A DNA stretch of 64,000 nucleotides, taken from contig NZ_JANKZF010000001.1 of NCBI RefSeq assembly GCF_027568515.1, forward strand, positions 1-64,000. Reading direction: 5' to 3'. The position numbers were made by a program, and so were the translations under genes. Origin of the DNA: Arthrobacter sp. HY1533 (lineage in GTDB: Bacteria > Actinomycetota > Actinomycetes > Actinomycetales > Micrococcaceae). Positions 49,227 to 56,885 of the stretch are shown piece by piece (position 1 is the first letter of the stretch; each line of letters opens with the position of its first letter). Under the pieces are notes generated by a model. That model was not told the origin of the DNA. It made no database searches and worked only from the letters and a program-made list of their open reading frames with translations.

Positions 49227-50106
49227 GCCGCAGCGCCGTTCCTGCCGCCACCCGCCTGCGCCGCGATGCGGCAAGGCGGGTGGCCACTAGGCCGTGTCGC
49301 GGGCTGAAAAGGTACACCACGGCAAAGGCCGTGCCCTGGGCCAGCACAACCATGCCGCCGGAGGCTGCATCAAGGTAGTAGCTGGCGTAAAGCCCGACGA
49401 CGGCGCACGCGGCGGATATTGCCGGCGCAAGCAGGAGCATCCTGCCAAAGCGGTCCGTGAGCAGGTACGCCGTGGCCCCGGGGATGATGAGCATGGCGAC
49501 CACAAGCACCACGCCCACGGCCTGCAGCGCCACCACCGAGGTCAGTGCCAGCAGTCCCAGCAGGAAAGCTCCCAGCAGGCGCGGGTTCAGGCCGATGGCG
49601 TGGGCGTGGGTGGGATCGAAGGCAAACAAGGTGAAATCGCGGCGCTTGAGCAGCAGGATGCCCAGCGTGAAGGCCCCGAGCACCAGGACCTGGACAAGGT
49701 CCTGGTGGCTGAGCCCCAGCAGATTGCCGAAGATGATGTGGGACAGGTCCGTCTGGCTGGGCGTGACCGAGATCAGGACCAGGCCCAGCGCAAAGAGGGT
49801 CGTGAAGACAATGCCTATGGCCGCGTCTTCCTTGACCCGGCTGGTGTCCCGCACGGCCCCGATCAAGCCCACGGCCAGGAAGCCGAACAGCACGGCCCCC
49901 ACGGCGAAGGGGATGCCCACAATGTAAGCCAGGACCACGCCGGGCAGCACGGCGTGCGAGACGGCGTCGCCCATGAGCGACCAGCCGATCAGGACCAGCC
50001 AGCAGGACAGCACGGCGCACACGACGGCGGCCACCACAGTGACGGCAAGCGCCCGCTGCATGAACACGAAGTCGAAGGGCTCCAGCAGGAATTCGAAGAT
50101 GCTCAC
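49216..50106 (-). CDS. mntC: manganese-type metal ABC transporter permease
   Basis: This 296-residue integral membrane protein of the ABC-3 family has 8-9 helices. Characteristic segments are L-I-G-W-S-L-M-G-D-A-V-S-H-A-V-L-P-G-V and V-K-E-D-A-A-I-G-I-V-F-T. It partners the ATPase (ATGA overlap at 50103-50106) and the binding protein upstream. The metal is assigned from the binding protein's H-H-E-D ligands. The naming follows mntABC use but is by context. The C-terminus is Arg-rich. Confidence 0.85.
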   Translation of the reverse strand: MSIFEFLLEPFDFVFMQRALAVTVVAAVVCAVLSCWLVLIGWSLMGDAVSHAVLPGVVLAYIVGIPFAVGAVLFGFLAVGLIGAVRDTSRVKEDAAIGIVFTTLFALGLVLISVTPSQTDLSHIIFGNLLGLSHQDLVQVLVLGAFTLGILLLKRRDFTLFAFDPTHAHAIGLNPRLLGAFLLGLLALTSVVALQAVGVVLVVAMLIIPGATAYLLTDRFGRMLLLAPAISAACAVVGLYASYYLDAASGGMVVLAQGTAFAVVYLFSPRHGLVATRLAASRRRRVAAGTALRPTP

Positions 50107-50846
50107 AGCGGGGATCCATTTCGGTTCATGACGTCAAGGCCAAAGGCCAGGGCAAGGTTTTCCGGTTGCAGGACCTTGGACGGCGCCCCGTGCATGAGGA
50201 CCCGGCGCATGAGCAGCACGGCTTCGTCGGCGAGATCCGGCAGGGCGTGCAGGTCGTGCGTGGAGACCAGGATGGTTGCCCCGTCCGCCGCCAATTCCTT
50301 AAGCAGCGTGCAAATGGTGGCTTCGGAGCGCTTGTCGACGCCGGCAAACGGCTCATCCAGCAGCAACGTGGTGGCGCCCTGGGCGATCCCGCGGGCCACG
50401 AAGGCGCGCTTGCGCTGGCCGCCTGAGAGCTGGCCGATCTGCCGCTGGGCGAAGTTGGTGAGCTCCACCCGCTCCAGCGCTTCGGCAACCGCCAGCCGGT
50501 CGGCCCGGCGGGGGCGGCGCGTAAAGCCCATGTGGCCATAGCGGCCCATCATGACTACGTCGTGGACCGACAGTGGGAACTGCCAATCCACGTCCTCGCT
50601 TTGCGGCACATAGCTGACGACGCCGGACTTCCGGGCTTTCGATGGCGGCCCGCCCGATATGGTGACCGTTCCGGCGTCGGGCTTAACCAGCCCCATGATC
50701 GCCTTGAACAGGGTTGACTTGCCCGAACCGTTCATGCCGACCAGGCCACAGATTTTGCCCTTGTCGAGCCGCAGGGTGGCCTGGTCCAGGGCCAGCACAT
50801 CCCCGTAGTGGACGCTGATGGAGTCGACGTCGATGGCGGCGGTCAT
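50103..50846 (-). CDS. mntA: manganese-type metal ABC transporter ATPase
   Basis: This 247-residue ATP-binding subunit has Walker A GMNGSGKST (37-45), signature L-S-G-G-Q-R-K-R, Walker B L-L-L-D-E-P-F-A-G-V-D and switch S-T-H-D-L-H. V-D-W-Q-F-P-L-S-V-H-D-V-V-M-M-G-R-Y-G matches MntB/SitB-type ATPases closely. Its ATG overlaps the stop of the binding-protein gene (50843-50846) and its own stop overlaps the permease ATG, giving a fully coupled three-gene operon. It provides energy for uptake. Confidence 0.9.
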   Translation of the reverse strand: MTAAIDVDSISVHYGDVLALDQATLRLDKGKICGLVGMNGSGKSTLFKAIMGLVKPDAGTVTISGGPPSKARKSGVVSYVPQSEDVDWQFPLSVHDVVMMGRYGHMGFTRRPRRADRLAVAEALERVELTNFAQRQIGQLSGGQRKRAFVARGIAQGATTLLLDEPFAGVDKRSEATICTLLKELAADGATILVSTHDLHALPDLADEAVLLMRRVLMHGAPSKVLQPENLALAFGLDVMNRNGSPL

Positions 50847-51805
50847 GGCTTCACTTCCTTGCTTGCGCCGGTCAGGCCCTCGGCAATGACCTTGGCATCG
50901 TGGCGGATCAACTCCAGGTAGGTGGGCACCGGGCCGTCGGGTTCCGACAGGGAGTCCACGTAGAGGGTCCCGCCGAACACGGCGTCCGTGGCTTCGACGA
51001 CGCGCTCCATGGGGGCCGCGGAAACGGTGGACTCACAGAAGACGGCAGGGACGTCGTTGGCGCGGACAAAGTCAATGGCCCCGGCGATTTGCTGCGGTGT
51101 GGCCTGCTGTTCGGCGTTGACGGCCCAAATGTACTTCTCGGTCAGGCCGGCATCGCGGGCCAGGTAGGAGAACGCGCCCTCACAGCTCACCAGGGCACGC
51201 TGGTTGGCGGGAAGGACCGACAAGTCCTTGAGGAGTTCGTCCTGGACTTCCTGCAGCTTCCCCTTGTACGCGGCGCCGTTGGCCTCGAAGTAGGCGGCGT
51301 TGGCCGGGTCCAGGTCCTTGAAGGCCTGCACCATGTTGTCAACGTAGATTTGGACGTTGGCCGGCGACATCCACGCGTGCGGATTGGGCAGGTCCTTGTA
51401 CTTGTCCTCGGCAATGTCAACCACCTCTATGCCGTCGGAAACCACCACATGGGGCGCGTCAAGGTCCTGCACGAATTTTTCAAACCACGCCTCCAGCCCC
51501 AGGCCGTTGTCCAGGATCAGGTCTGCCTTGCCGGCCCGGCGGATGTCGCCCGGGGTGGGTTCGTAGCCGTGGATCTCCGCCCCGGCCTTGGTGACAGACT
51601 CGACGGTCAGCTTGTCCCCCGCCACATTCTGGGCGATGTCGGCCAGCACGGTGAAGGTTGTCAACACCACCGGGCGGCTCCCGCCGTCGGCCCCGGCACC
51701 ATTGGCGGGGGCTCCGCAGGCCGCAAGGGCAAGGGCGCAGGCGGCAATGCCGGCTGCAAGTGAGAGGCGGAGGGGGCGGCGCTGCCCGAGGTGGTTGTGC
51801 GTCAT
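50843..51805 (-). CDS. manganese-binding lipoprotein of metal ABC transporter
   Basis: This 320-residue cluster A-I binding protein has lipobox A-L-A-A-C with Cys30. Metal ligands match the PsaA/MntC set: His79 in E-I-H-G-Y-E-P, His143 in N-P-H-A-W-M, Glu209 in S-C-E-G-A-F and Asp284 in L-Y-V-D-S. A Glu at the third position, rather than His, favours Mn(II) or Fe(II) over Zn(II). It is the first gene of the operon, under a promoter covered by a DtxR/MntR-like dyad. ATG 51805 lies 6 nt after the -10, so a leaderless transcript is inferred. Confidence 0.9.
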   Translation of the reverse strand: MTHNHLGQRRPLRLSLAAGIAACALALAACGAPANGAGADGGSRPVVLTTFTVLADIAQNVAGDKLTVESVTKAGAEIHGYEPTPGDIRRAGKADLILDNGLGLEAWFEKFVQDLDAPHVVVSDGIEVVDIAEDKYKDLPNPHAWMSPANVQIYVDNMVQAFKDLDPANAAYFEANGAAYKGKLQEVQDELLKDLSVLPANQRALVSCEGAFSYLARDAGLTEKYIWAVNAEQQATPQQIAGAIDFVRANDVPAVFCESTVSAAPMERVVEATDAVFGGTLYVDSLSEPDGPVPTYLELIRHDAKVIAEGLTGASKEVKP

Positions 51806-51811
51806 GCCATG

Positions 51812-51840
51812 AGAATAATTTAGGCAAGCCGAAACTTCAA
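51812..51840 (-). promoter_or_regulatory. MntR/DtxR-type operator within the mnt promoter
   Basis: On the minus strand TTGAAG (51840-51835), a 17-bp spacer and TATTCT (51817-51812) form a vegetative promoter ending 6 nt before the binding-protein ATG. The dyad TTTCGGCTTGCCTAAA (51834-51819) fills the spacer and matches the T-T-T-n-G-G-C-n-n-G-C-C-n-A-A-A form of DtxR-family operators. Repression by metal-bound MntR, when manganese is plentiful, is the natural reading. Confidence 0.75.
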
Positions 51841-51893
51841 ATGGTGGAATCCCGAAATGCGTAATGGTCCGGTTGCGGTGATGCCACCCGCCG

Positions 51894-52553
51894 CTAAGGG
51901 GTGTGCCACCCGCCCACACCCGCAGCCAAGGCGGCCAGGCCCAGCAGAACAACGGAGCCGTGGCCAACGCCGCCGGCCCAGCGACTGGCCCCGGAACCCA
52001 AGCGGCCGGAGAATAGTCCTCCAGCCAGGACGAGGCCCGACTGCCACGCAAGGGATGCCAGCGCCACACCTGCCGTGAAGGCGGCGGCCTGGCCCAGCGA
52101 ACCAGCGCGCCCGCCCAGGCCGGCGGTGAGGGCGATGAAGTACAGCAGCGTGGCGGGGTTGATCGCCGTCAGTGCCGCGAAGGCCAGGAACCGCCGTGTC
52201 CGGCCGGCTGCCTGCGGAGCCTTGCCACCGTTGGATGCCTGTGCGCCTTTGAATGTCCTAGCCAGTCCCAAGCCGCCGAGCACCAGAAGCACGGCCCCGC
52301 CCAACAAGGCCGGCCACGGGCCAAGGGCGGCAATGGCCGGCGCGGCTGCGGCCCCCAGGACCAGGGCAAGGATGCAGTACGCCGCGTCGACGGACGCCAC
52401 GGCAGCCGCAGCCGGGGCGGCCGCCCGGTAGCCCCATGCCATGCCTTCCTGCAGCAACAGGATGCCCACGGCCCCCAGCGGGGCAGCAACTCCCAGCCCC
52501 GCCACGATTCCTGCACCGAACGCCACAATTGTTTCCATCAAGCCAGCATGCAT
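51894..52553 (-). CDS. LysE-family amino acid exporter
   Basis: This 219-residue protein has the LysE/RhtB six-helix layout, with G-A-G-I-V-A-G-L-G-V-A-A-P-L-G-A-V-G-I near the N-terminus and the central T-A-I-N-P-A-T-L-L-Y-F. It exports basic or other amino acids. ATG 52553 is supported by GGAG 6 nt upstream and is preferred over ATG 52538. It is divergent from an Lrp-type gene 53 bp away, the usual arrangement of an exporter and its amino-acid-responsive activator. Confidence 0.85.
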   Translation of the reverse strand: MHAGLMETIVAFGAGIVAGLGVAAPLGAVGILLLQEGMAWGYRAAAPAAAAVASVDAAYCILALVLGAAAAPAIAALGPWPALLGGAVLLVLGGLGLARTFKGAQASNGGKAPQAAGRTRRFLAFAALTAINPATLLYFIALTAGLGGRAGSLGQAAAFTAGVALASLAWQSGLVLAGGLFSGRLGSGASRWAGGVGHGSVVLLGLAALAAGVGGWHTP

Positions 52554-52606
52554 GCCGAACTCCGCCGTGACAGCAACATCTGCTGTGCTGCCACTAGAAT
52601 CACTGC

Positions 52607-53026
52607 ATGGATGCCATAGACGAAACTATTCTCAGTATTCTGACCCACGATGCACGCATTTCATTCAGTGACTTGGGGCGGCGAATTGGGCTGAGCACCA
52701 ACGCGGCCGCCGCCCGCATGCGTCGCCTTGAGAACGACGGGGTCATTGTGGGCTACCAGGCCATCCTGGCCGCCGATCTCCCCGCTGCCGGCCCGGCGCT
52801 GGAGGCGTACATTGATGTGCGGCTGGGTGCCGAAGCCGACTCGCAAGCGTTCCTCGCCTGGACCCGGACGGTGTCCGCAGTGCGCGACGCCGTGCATGTC
52901 ACCGGACCCTATGACTACCTGGTGCACGCCGTGGTGCCCAGCACCAGGGCACTGGACCAGTTGTTGCGGCGGCTCAAGTCCGAGGGCGGCGCGGCACAAA
53001 CCCAGACCAGGCTCGCGCTGCGCTAG
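52607..53026 (+). CDS. Lrp/AsnC-family transcriptional regulator
   Basis: This 139-residue protein has an N-terminal helix-turn-helix (about 3-50: I-D-E-T-I-L-S-I-L, S-D-L-G-R-R-I-G-L-S) and a C-terminal RAM/AsnC ligand domain with G-P-Y-D-Y-L-V-H-A-V-V. It is slightly short for the family. TAGAAT ends 6 nt before the ATG and no ribosome binding site is visible, so it is probably leaderless. It is divergent from and probably controls the LysE exporter. Its stop overlaps the DedA gene's stop in CTAG. Confidence 0.88.
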   Translation: MDAIDETILSILTHDARISFSDLGRRIGLSTNAAAARMRRLENDGVIVGYQAILAADLPAAGPALEAYIDVRLGAEADSQAFLAWTRTVSAVRDAVHVTGPYDYLVHAVVPSTRALDQLLRRLKSEGGAAQTQTRLALR

Positions 53027-53658
53027 TTCCGGGCATCCTGAAGCTGCCTGGAAGGGGCAACCTGGCGCCGCCCGCGCCGACCCCGCAGGGCTGCAGCCAC
53101 CTTGTCGATGAACAATCCAAGTGCGCCAGCAACCACGATGGCGATGACCAGGCCCCACACGGGATACTCTTGCAGCCACGCCCCCGCCAAGGCACCAATG
53201 CCCACGGAATAGGCACCCCACAGCGTGGCTGACAGGGCCGAGACGGCCGCAAACCGGCGGTAGCGGTAGCCGGTTGCCCCGGCCGTGAGGTTGACGGCCA
53301 CTCTCGCCACGGGCACAAAGCGGGCCACCAGCAGCATGCTGACGGGCCTCAGTTTCAGTTCCCTGCCCGCCTGGGAGAAGGCGCGCTGCATGAGCGGGCG
53401 CCGCATCCACTTGAACCGCGCCGTGCCCATTCCGCGTCCCAGCAGGTACGCAAGGTTGTCGCCCGCGAAGGCTCCGAGCACGGCCGTCAGCAGAAGCAGC
53501 CACAGGCCGTGCCCGCCCTGTGATGCCCCGAGCGAGGCCAGGCCAACCACGATGGCCTCGCTGGGGATCGGGGGGAAAAAGCCGTCAATGAGGCAGGCCA
53601 GGGCAACGGCCGCGTAGATCCAGGGCTGTTCCGCCGCAGCCAGCAGCATCTCAGTCAT
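53023..53658 (-). CDS. DedA-family membrane protein
   Basis: This 211-residue protein is a VTT/DedA flippase-like protein: P-P-I-P-S-E-A-I-V-V near the N-terminus, G-A-F-A-G-D-N-L-A-Y-L-L-G-R, then A-R-F-V-P-V-A-R-V-A-V-N-L-T-A-G. These residues form the re-entrant loops typical of lipid scramblase/flippase family members, which handle undecaprenyl phosphate or phospholipid. ATG 53658 has no good ribosome binding site, but is the first Met before helix 1. A Gly-Arg-rich tail follows. It is convergent with Lrp (CTAG overlap). Confidence 0.85.
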   Translation of the reverse strand: MTEMLLAAAEQPWIYAAVALACLIDGFFPPIPSEAIVVGLASLGASQGGHGLWLLLLTAVLGAFAGDNLAYLLGRGMGTARFKWMRRPLMQRAFSQAGRELKLRPVSMLLVARFVPVARVAVNLTAGATGYRYRRFAAVSALSATLWGAYSVGIGALAGAWLQEYPVWGLVIAIVVAGALGLFIDKVAAALRGRRGRRQVAPSRQLQDARN

Positions 53659-53816
53659 GGTGGCGGCCCGCCGGCGTGAAGAATGAGGCTTTGAAGTCCA
53701 TAAAGACAACGCTACGGACGGGGCGCCCGTGCCGCCATGGGGGAATCCCCCCATTCTCCCCCGGGGAAACCCTGACCACAGGGCGTCCGGCTCGAGCAAT
53801 CGACGGCGGCGTGGGG

Positions 53817-55352
53817 CTATGCGGCGTGGACGAAGGTGGGCGATCCCCAGGCGTACTGGTCGTTGTGCTGGCGCACGCGGGCGTAGTACTGGTCACGCGG
53901 GGCGCCGGATCCGGCGTCGGCCAGTTCCAGTGCCACGTGCCGTGCCGCGTGGGGCACCGCACGGTGCATGAGCAGGGCTCCGGTGAGGAAACCGCCCAGG
54001 TATTCGGATGCGGGGCCGCGGAGCAGTTCGGCGACGGTCCGCTGGACCGTTTTGCCGTTGAACGTCACGGACAGGACCGTGTTGGCGTCGCCCACCACGT
54101 GCAGGGCCATTTGTTGGGTGGCGTCGGTGACCACGTTGGGGTTGCCGTTGGTCTCGGTGCCAAAGCTCAGGTGCTGGGCATCCTGCTGCTCCCAGCGGGA
54201 GAAGCTGAAGGACTCGGGCTCCTCGGAGCTGGGTTCCACAATGTCGTAGCCGTGGAAGCGCGGCTCCACGCCCTCGATGCGCCCGCCCCGGATTTCAAGC
54301 TGGACATCCCACTTGTTCAGCACACCCACCTCGCCCCAGCCGACGCTGACAGCGAGCATGCCGTCGAACTCGAAGGATTCCTTGGCCTGCGGGCCGGCCT
54401 TGGCGATGACCTCGTTGTTGCGCAGGACTTCCACATAGTCCACGGTGTCCCCGCCCAGCACCTCGACAGATATTGCCCTGGTTCCGGCGTTGCTGTATTC
54501 GGCGCCCATGGGGTGCCCGTCGATGCTGGTGGCCAGCATGATCCGGTCCCCCGTAACTGCGTAGCTGCGGCGGTTCTTGATGGCGTCCCAGATGCCCTCG
54601 CGCGTCAGTTCCTTGGCCCAGACCATGGCGCGGCCGTGGCCGTGGCTGCCGGGGTGGGCGCTGTGGTGGTCTGTGGAACCGATGAAGCCAAACGTGTTGC
54701 CGAGGTCCAGGCCGCGGTCCGCCATGCTGCCGGCGTCGCGCGGGCCCATGGTGTGCAGGTAGTTCCGGGGCGCGTCGGCGCTTTCGCCGCAGCCGTGCAT
54801 GGAGACCAGCTCCACCACGGGGGAAAGCTCGGGATCGTAGGTGCCCCAGTTGATGCCGCGCCGGTCGGCGCGGTAGCCGATGTGGTGCGGGATCACGAAT
54901 GCCTCCAGCCCGGCCGCGCAGAGGCCGCGAAGCACGTCCTTGAGTTCAGCCAGGCTCTGCGCCTGGGCCGGTTCCAGCGGTCCCGTGCCGGACTTGTAGT
55001 AGACGCAGTGGTCGCCGTACGTCATGCTGTGCCACTCAAAGGACAGCAGGGAGACAAACTGCCCGTCCACGTTGACCGCCTCGGTCATGCGCTGGACCTC
55101 AGGCCAGTGGCCGCGCAGCCGCTCAAAGCCTGCGCTGTGGTAGCCGCTGACGTGCGGTGGCTCGCTGGGCATGTCGTGCCAGGCGGCGTGGCCGGTGACG
55201 GTGCCGAAGTCCAGCTGCAGCTGCGCATTCGCGTAGGCATCGGCCAGGGTTCCGTGCCCGTAGCTGATGGCACAGTGGTTGTGCAGGTCCCCCGCGTAGG
55301 CGGCCATCCCGGAATAGGCAGCAAGGCCCGAGCGGGGTCGAATCAGTGTCAC
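53817..55352 (-). CDS. DUF3604/PHP-like metallohydrolase
   Basis: This 511-residue protein matches the DUF3604 pattern: Y-A-G-D-L-H-N-H-C-A-I-S-Y-G-H-G near the start (PHP motif D-L-H-N-H), V-I-P-H-H-I-G-Y-R, S-T-D-H-H-S-A-H and a C-terminal beta-rich part. The histidines form a PHP-type metal centre. Its reaction is unproven, but the family often sits in sulfatase loci, as here. GTG 55352 has GGAG 8-9 nt upstream. It is the last gene of the DeoR-LacI/ABC/sulfatase operon. The terminator region contains only a weak GC hairpin (53737-53754). Confidence 0.75.
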   Translation of the reverse strand: MTLIRPRSGLAAYSGMAAYAGDLHNHCAISYGHGTLADAYANAQLQLDFGTVTGHAAWHDMPSEPPHVSGYHSAGFERLRGHWPEVQRMTEAVNVDGQFVSLLSFEWHSMTYGDHCVYYKSGTGPLEPAQAQSLAELKDVLRGLCAAGLEAFVIPHHIGYRADRRGINWGTYDPELSPVVELVSMHGCGESADAPRNYLHTMGPRDAGSMADRGLDLGNTFGFIGSTDHHSAHPGSHGHGRAMVWAKELTREGIWDAIKNRRSYAVTGDRIMLATSIDGHPMGAEYSNAGTRAISVEVLGGDTVDYVEVLRNNEVIAKAGPQAKESFEFDGMLAVSVGWGEVGVLNKWDVQLEIRGGRIEGVEPRFHGYDIVEPSSEEPESFSFSRWEQQDAQHLSFGTETNGNPNVVTDATQQMALHVVGDANTVLSVTFNGKTVQRTVAELLRGPASEYLGGFLTGALLMHRAVPHAARHVALELADAGSGAPRDQYYARVRQHNDQYAWGSPTFVHAA

Positions 55353-55390
55353 AAGCAACGCTCCAAGTCTGTGTTTGGAAAAGTGAAATG

Positions 55391-56821
55391 CTAGAGGCCG
55401 GCGGGCTTGGCCTGGCTGTGGTGCGGCTCGTCGCCCACCTCGTGCTGGCGCAGCCAAAGCTTGCGTTCCATGTCCGCCCGGACCTCCGCGTAGGCGGGGT
55501 CGTGGTGGACGTTGTTGATCTCGTCGGGGTCCGCCAGGAGGTCGTACATTTCCCATTCGGGGTGGAACACTGCCCCGCTGGTGCCGGGCAGTCCCAGGCC
55601 ATCGTTGTAGAAGTAAATGATCTTGTAGCGCTCGGTGCGGTAACCGTAATGCGCGGGCGCACGGTGCGCGGCGTCGTCGTTCTCAAAATAGCGGTAGTAC
55701 ATGCCTTCCACCGGCTCGGCCTCGGGCCGTTCCCGCAGGTCCGGCCAGATGCTGCGCCCCTGCATGCGTTCGTGGTGCGGGACGTTGGCCGCATCCAGGA
55801 TCATCTGGGCCAGGTCAACGTTGGTGGTGATGCCGTGGAACGTCTTTCCGGGTGCCAGGGCGGCCGGGTAGCTGAGCACGAACGGCATGCGCAGAGCCTC
55901 CTCGTACATGAACCGCTTGTCGAACCAACCGTGGTCGCCCAGGAAAAAACCCTGGTCCGAGGTGTACATGAGCAGCGTGTCGTCGTACTGGCCCCTTTCC
56001 CGCAGCCAGTCGCTCACGCGGCCCACATTGTCATCCACCGAGGCCACGCACGCCAGGTAGTCCTCCATGTAGCGCTGGTACTTCCAGACGGCAAGCTCCT
56101 CGTAGCTGAGCCCCTCGGGCGGCAGCTCCTTCAGGTCGTCCATGTTCATGAAATCGGCCACACCCATGGTGGCCCGGTGGGTGGCCGCCGAACGCGTTGC
56201 GAGGTCGTCCGTAAACGTCCGCGGCACAGGAATCGGGTCCTTGTACATGCCCGCGTGCTTTTCATCCGGCTGCCACGGCCGGTGCGGGGCCTTGTGGTTG
56301 ATCAGGATGACCCAAGGCTCCTCCCCCTCCAGCCCCTCGGCCCAGCGCAACGCCAAGTCCGTGATGATGTCCGTAGCATAGCCCTTCTCTGTCCGCCGCC
56401 CCTGCACAGACAGGAACGTCGGGTCAAAGTATTCGCCCTGGTCAATGAGCACGTCCCAGTAGTCGAAGCCCCGGGGATCGTGTTCGGGCCCCTCCCCCAA
56501 ATGCCACTTGCCCACCACGGCGGTGCGGTACCCGGCGTCCTTGAGCAGCGAAATGAACGTGGGTTGCCCCGCATCCATGTGCGTGCTCAGCGTGGTCACG
56601 CCGTTGACGTGGCTGTAGGTGCCGGTCAGGATCGATGCCCGGCTGGGCGAGCACAGCGCATTGGTGGCGAAGCAGTTTGCCAGCACCCAGCCGTTCTGGG
56701 CAATTTCATCGATCCGCGGCGTCGTGTTGACCAGCGAGCCGTACGCCCCCACGGCGTGTGCCGCGTGGTCGTCGGTGAGGATCAGCACGATGTTGGGACG
56801 TTGGCGGGTCTGTGAGGTCAA
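55391..56821 (-). CDS. Cys-type sulfatase (cytoplasmic), locus B
   Basis: This is a 476-residue type I sulfatase. The formylglycine motif is C-S-P-S-R at 57-61 (A-L-C-S-P-S-R-A-S-I-L-T-G), metal residues D17-D18 in L-I-L-T-D-D-H and Y-T-S-D-Q-G-F-F-L-G-D-H-G, with V-V-G-K-W-H-L-G as second signature. It has no signal peptide. TTG 56821 is the plausible start because an upstream Arg/Pro-rich extension lacks character; a GAAAG lies about 9 nt upstream. It belongs to an operon with a sugar importer, so it desulfates an imported sugar or polyol sulfate. A maturase elsewhere is needed. Confidence 0.88.
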   Translation of the reverse strand: MTSQTRQRPNIVLILTDDHAAHAVGAYGSLVNTTPRIDEIAQNGWVLANCFATNALCSPSRASILTGTYSHVNGVTTLSTHMDAGQPTFISLLKDAGYRTAVVGKWHLGEGPEHDPRGFDYWDVLIDQGEYFDPTFLSVQGRRTEKGYATDIITDLALRWAEGLEGEEPWVILINHKAPHRPWQPDEKHAGMYKDPIPVPRTFTDDLATRSAATHRATMGVADFMNMDDLKELPPEGLSYEELAVWKYQRYMEDYLACVASVDDNVGRVSDWLRERGQYDDTLLMYTSDQGFFLGDHGWFDKRFMYEEALRMPFVLSYPAALAPGKTFHGITTNVDLAQMILDAANVPHHERMQGRSIWPDLRERPEAEPVEGMYYRYFENDDAAHRAPAHYGYRTERYKIIYFYNDGLGLPGTSGAVFHPEWEMYDLLADPDEINNVHHDPAYAEVRADMERKLWLRQHEVGDEPHHSQAKPAGL

Positions 56822-56885
56822 GGTGGCTGGCTTTCTGATTGGGTCCGGGGCAGGGCGGCAATGATGGACGACGGCGGCACTAGCC

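Noticed and set aside
53737-53754. GC hairpin after the DUF3604 gene as terminator
   Set aside because: Only a 7-bp stem with a 3-nt loop and no T-tract on either strand, so not listed as a feature.
53676-55394. 572-codon open frame on the plus strand
   Set aside because: Antisense to the DUF3604 gene, which has conserved His motifs.
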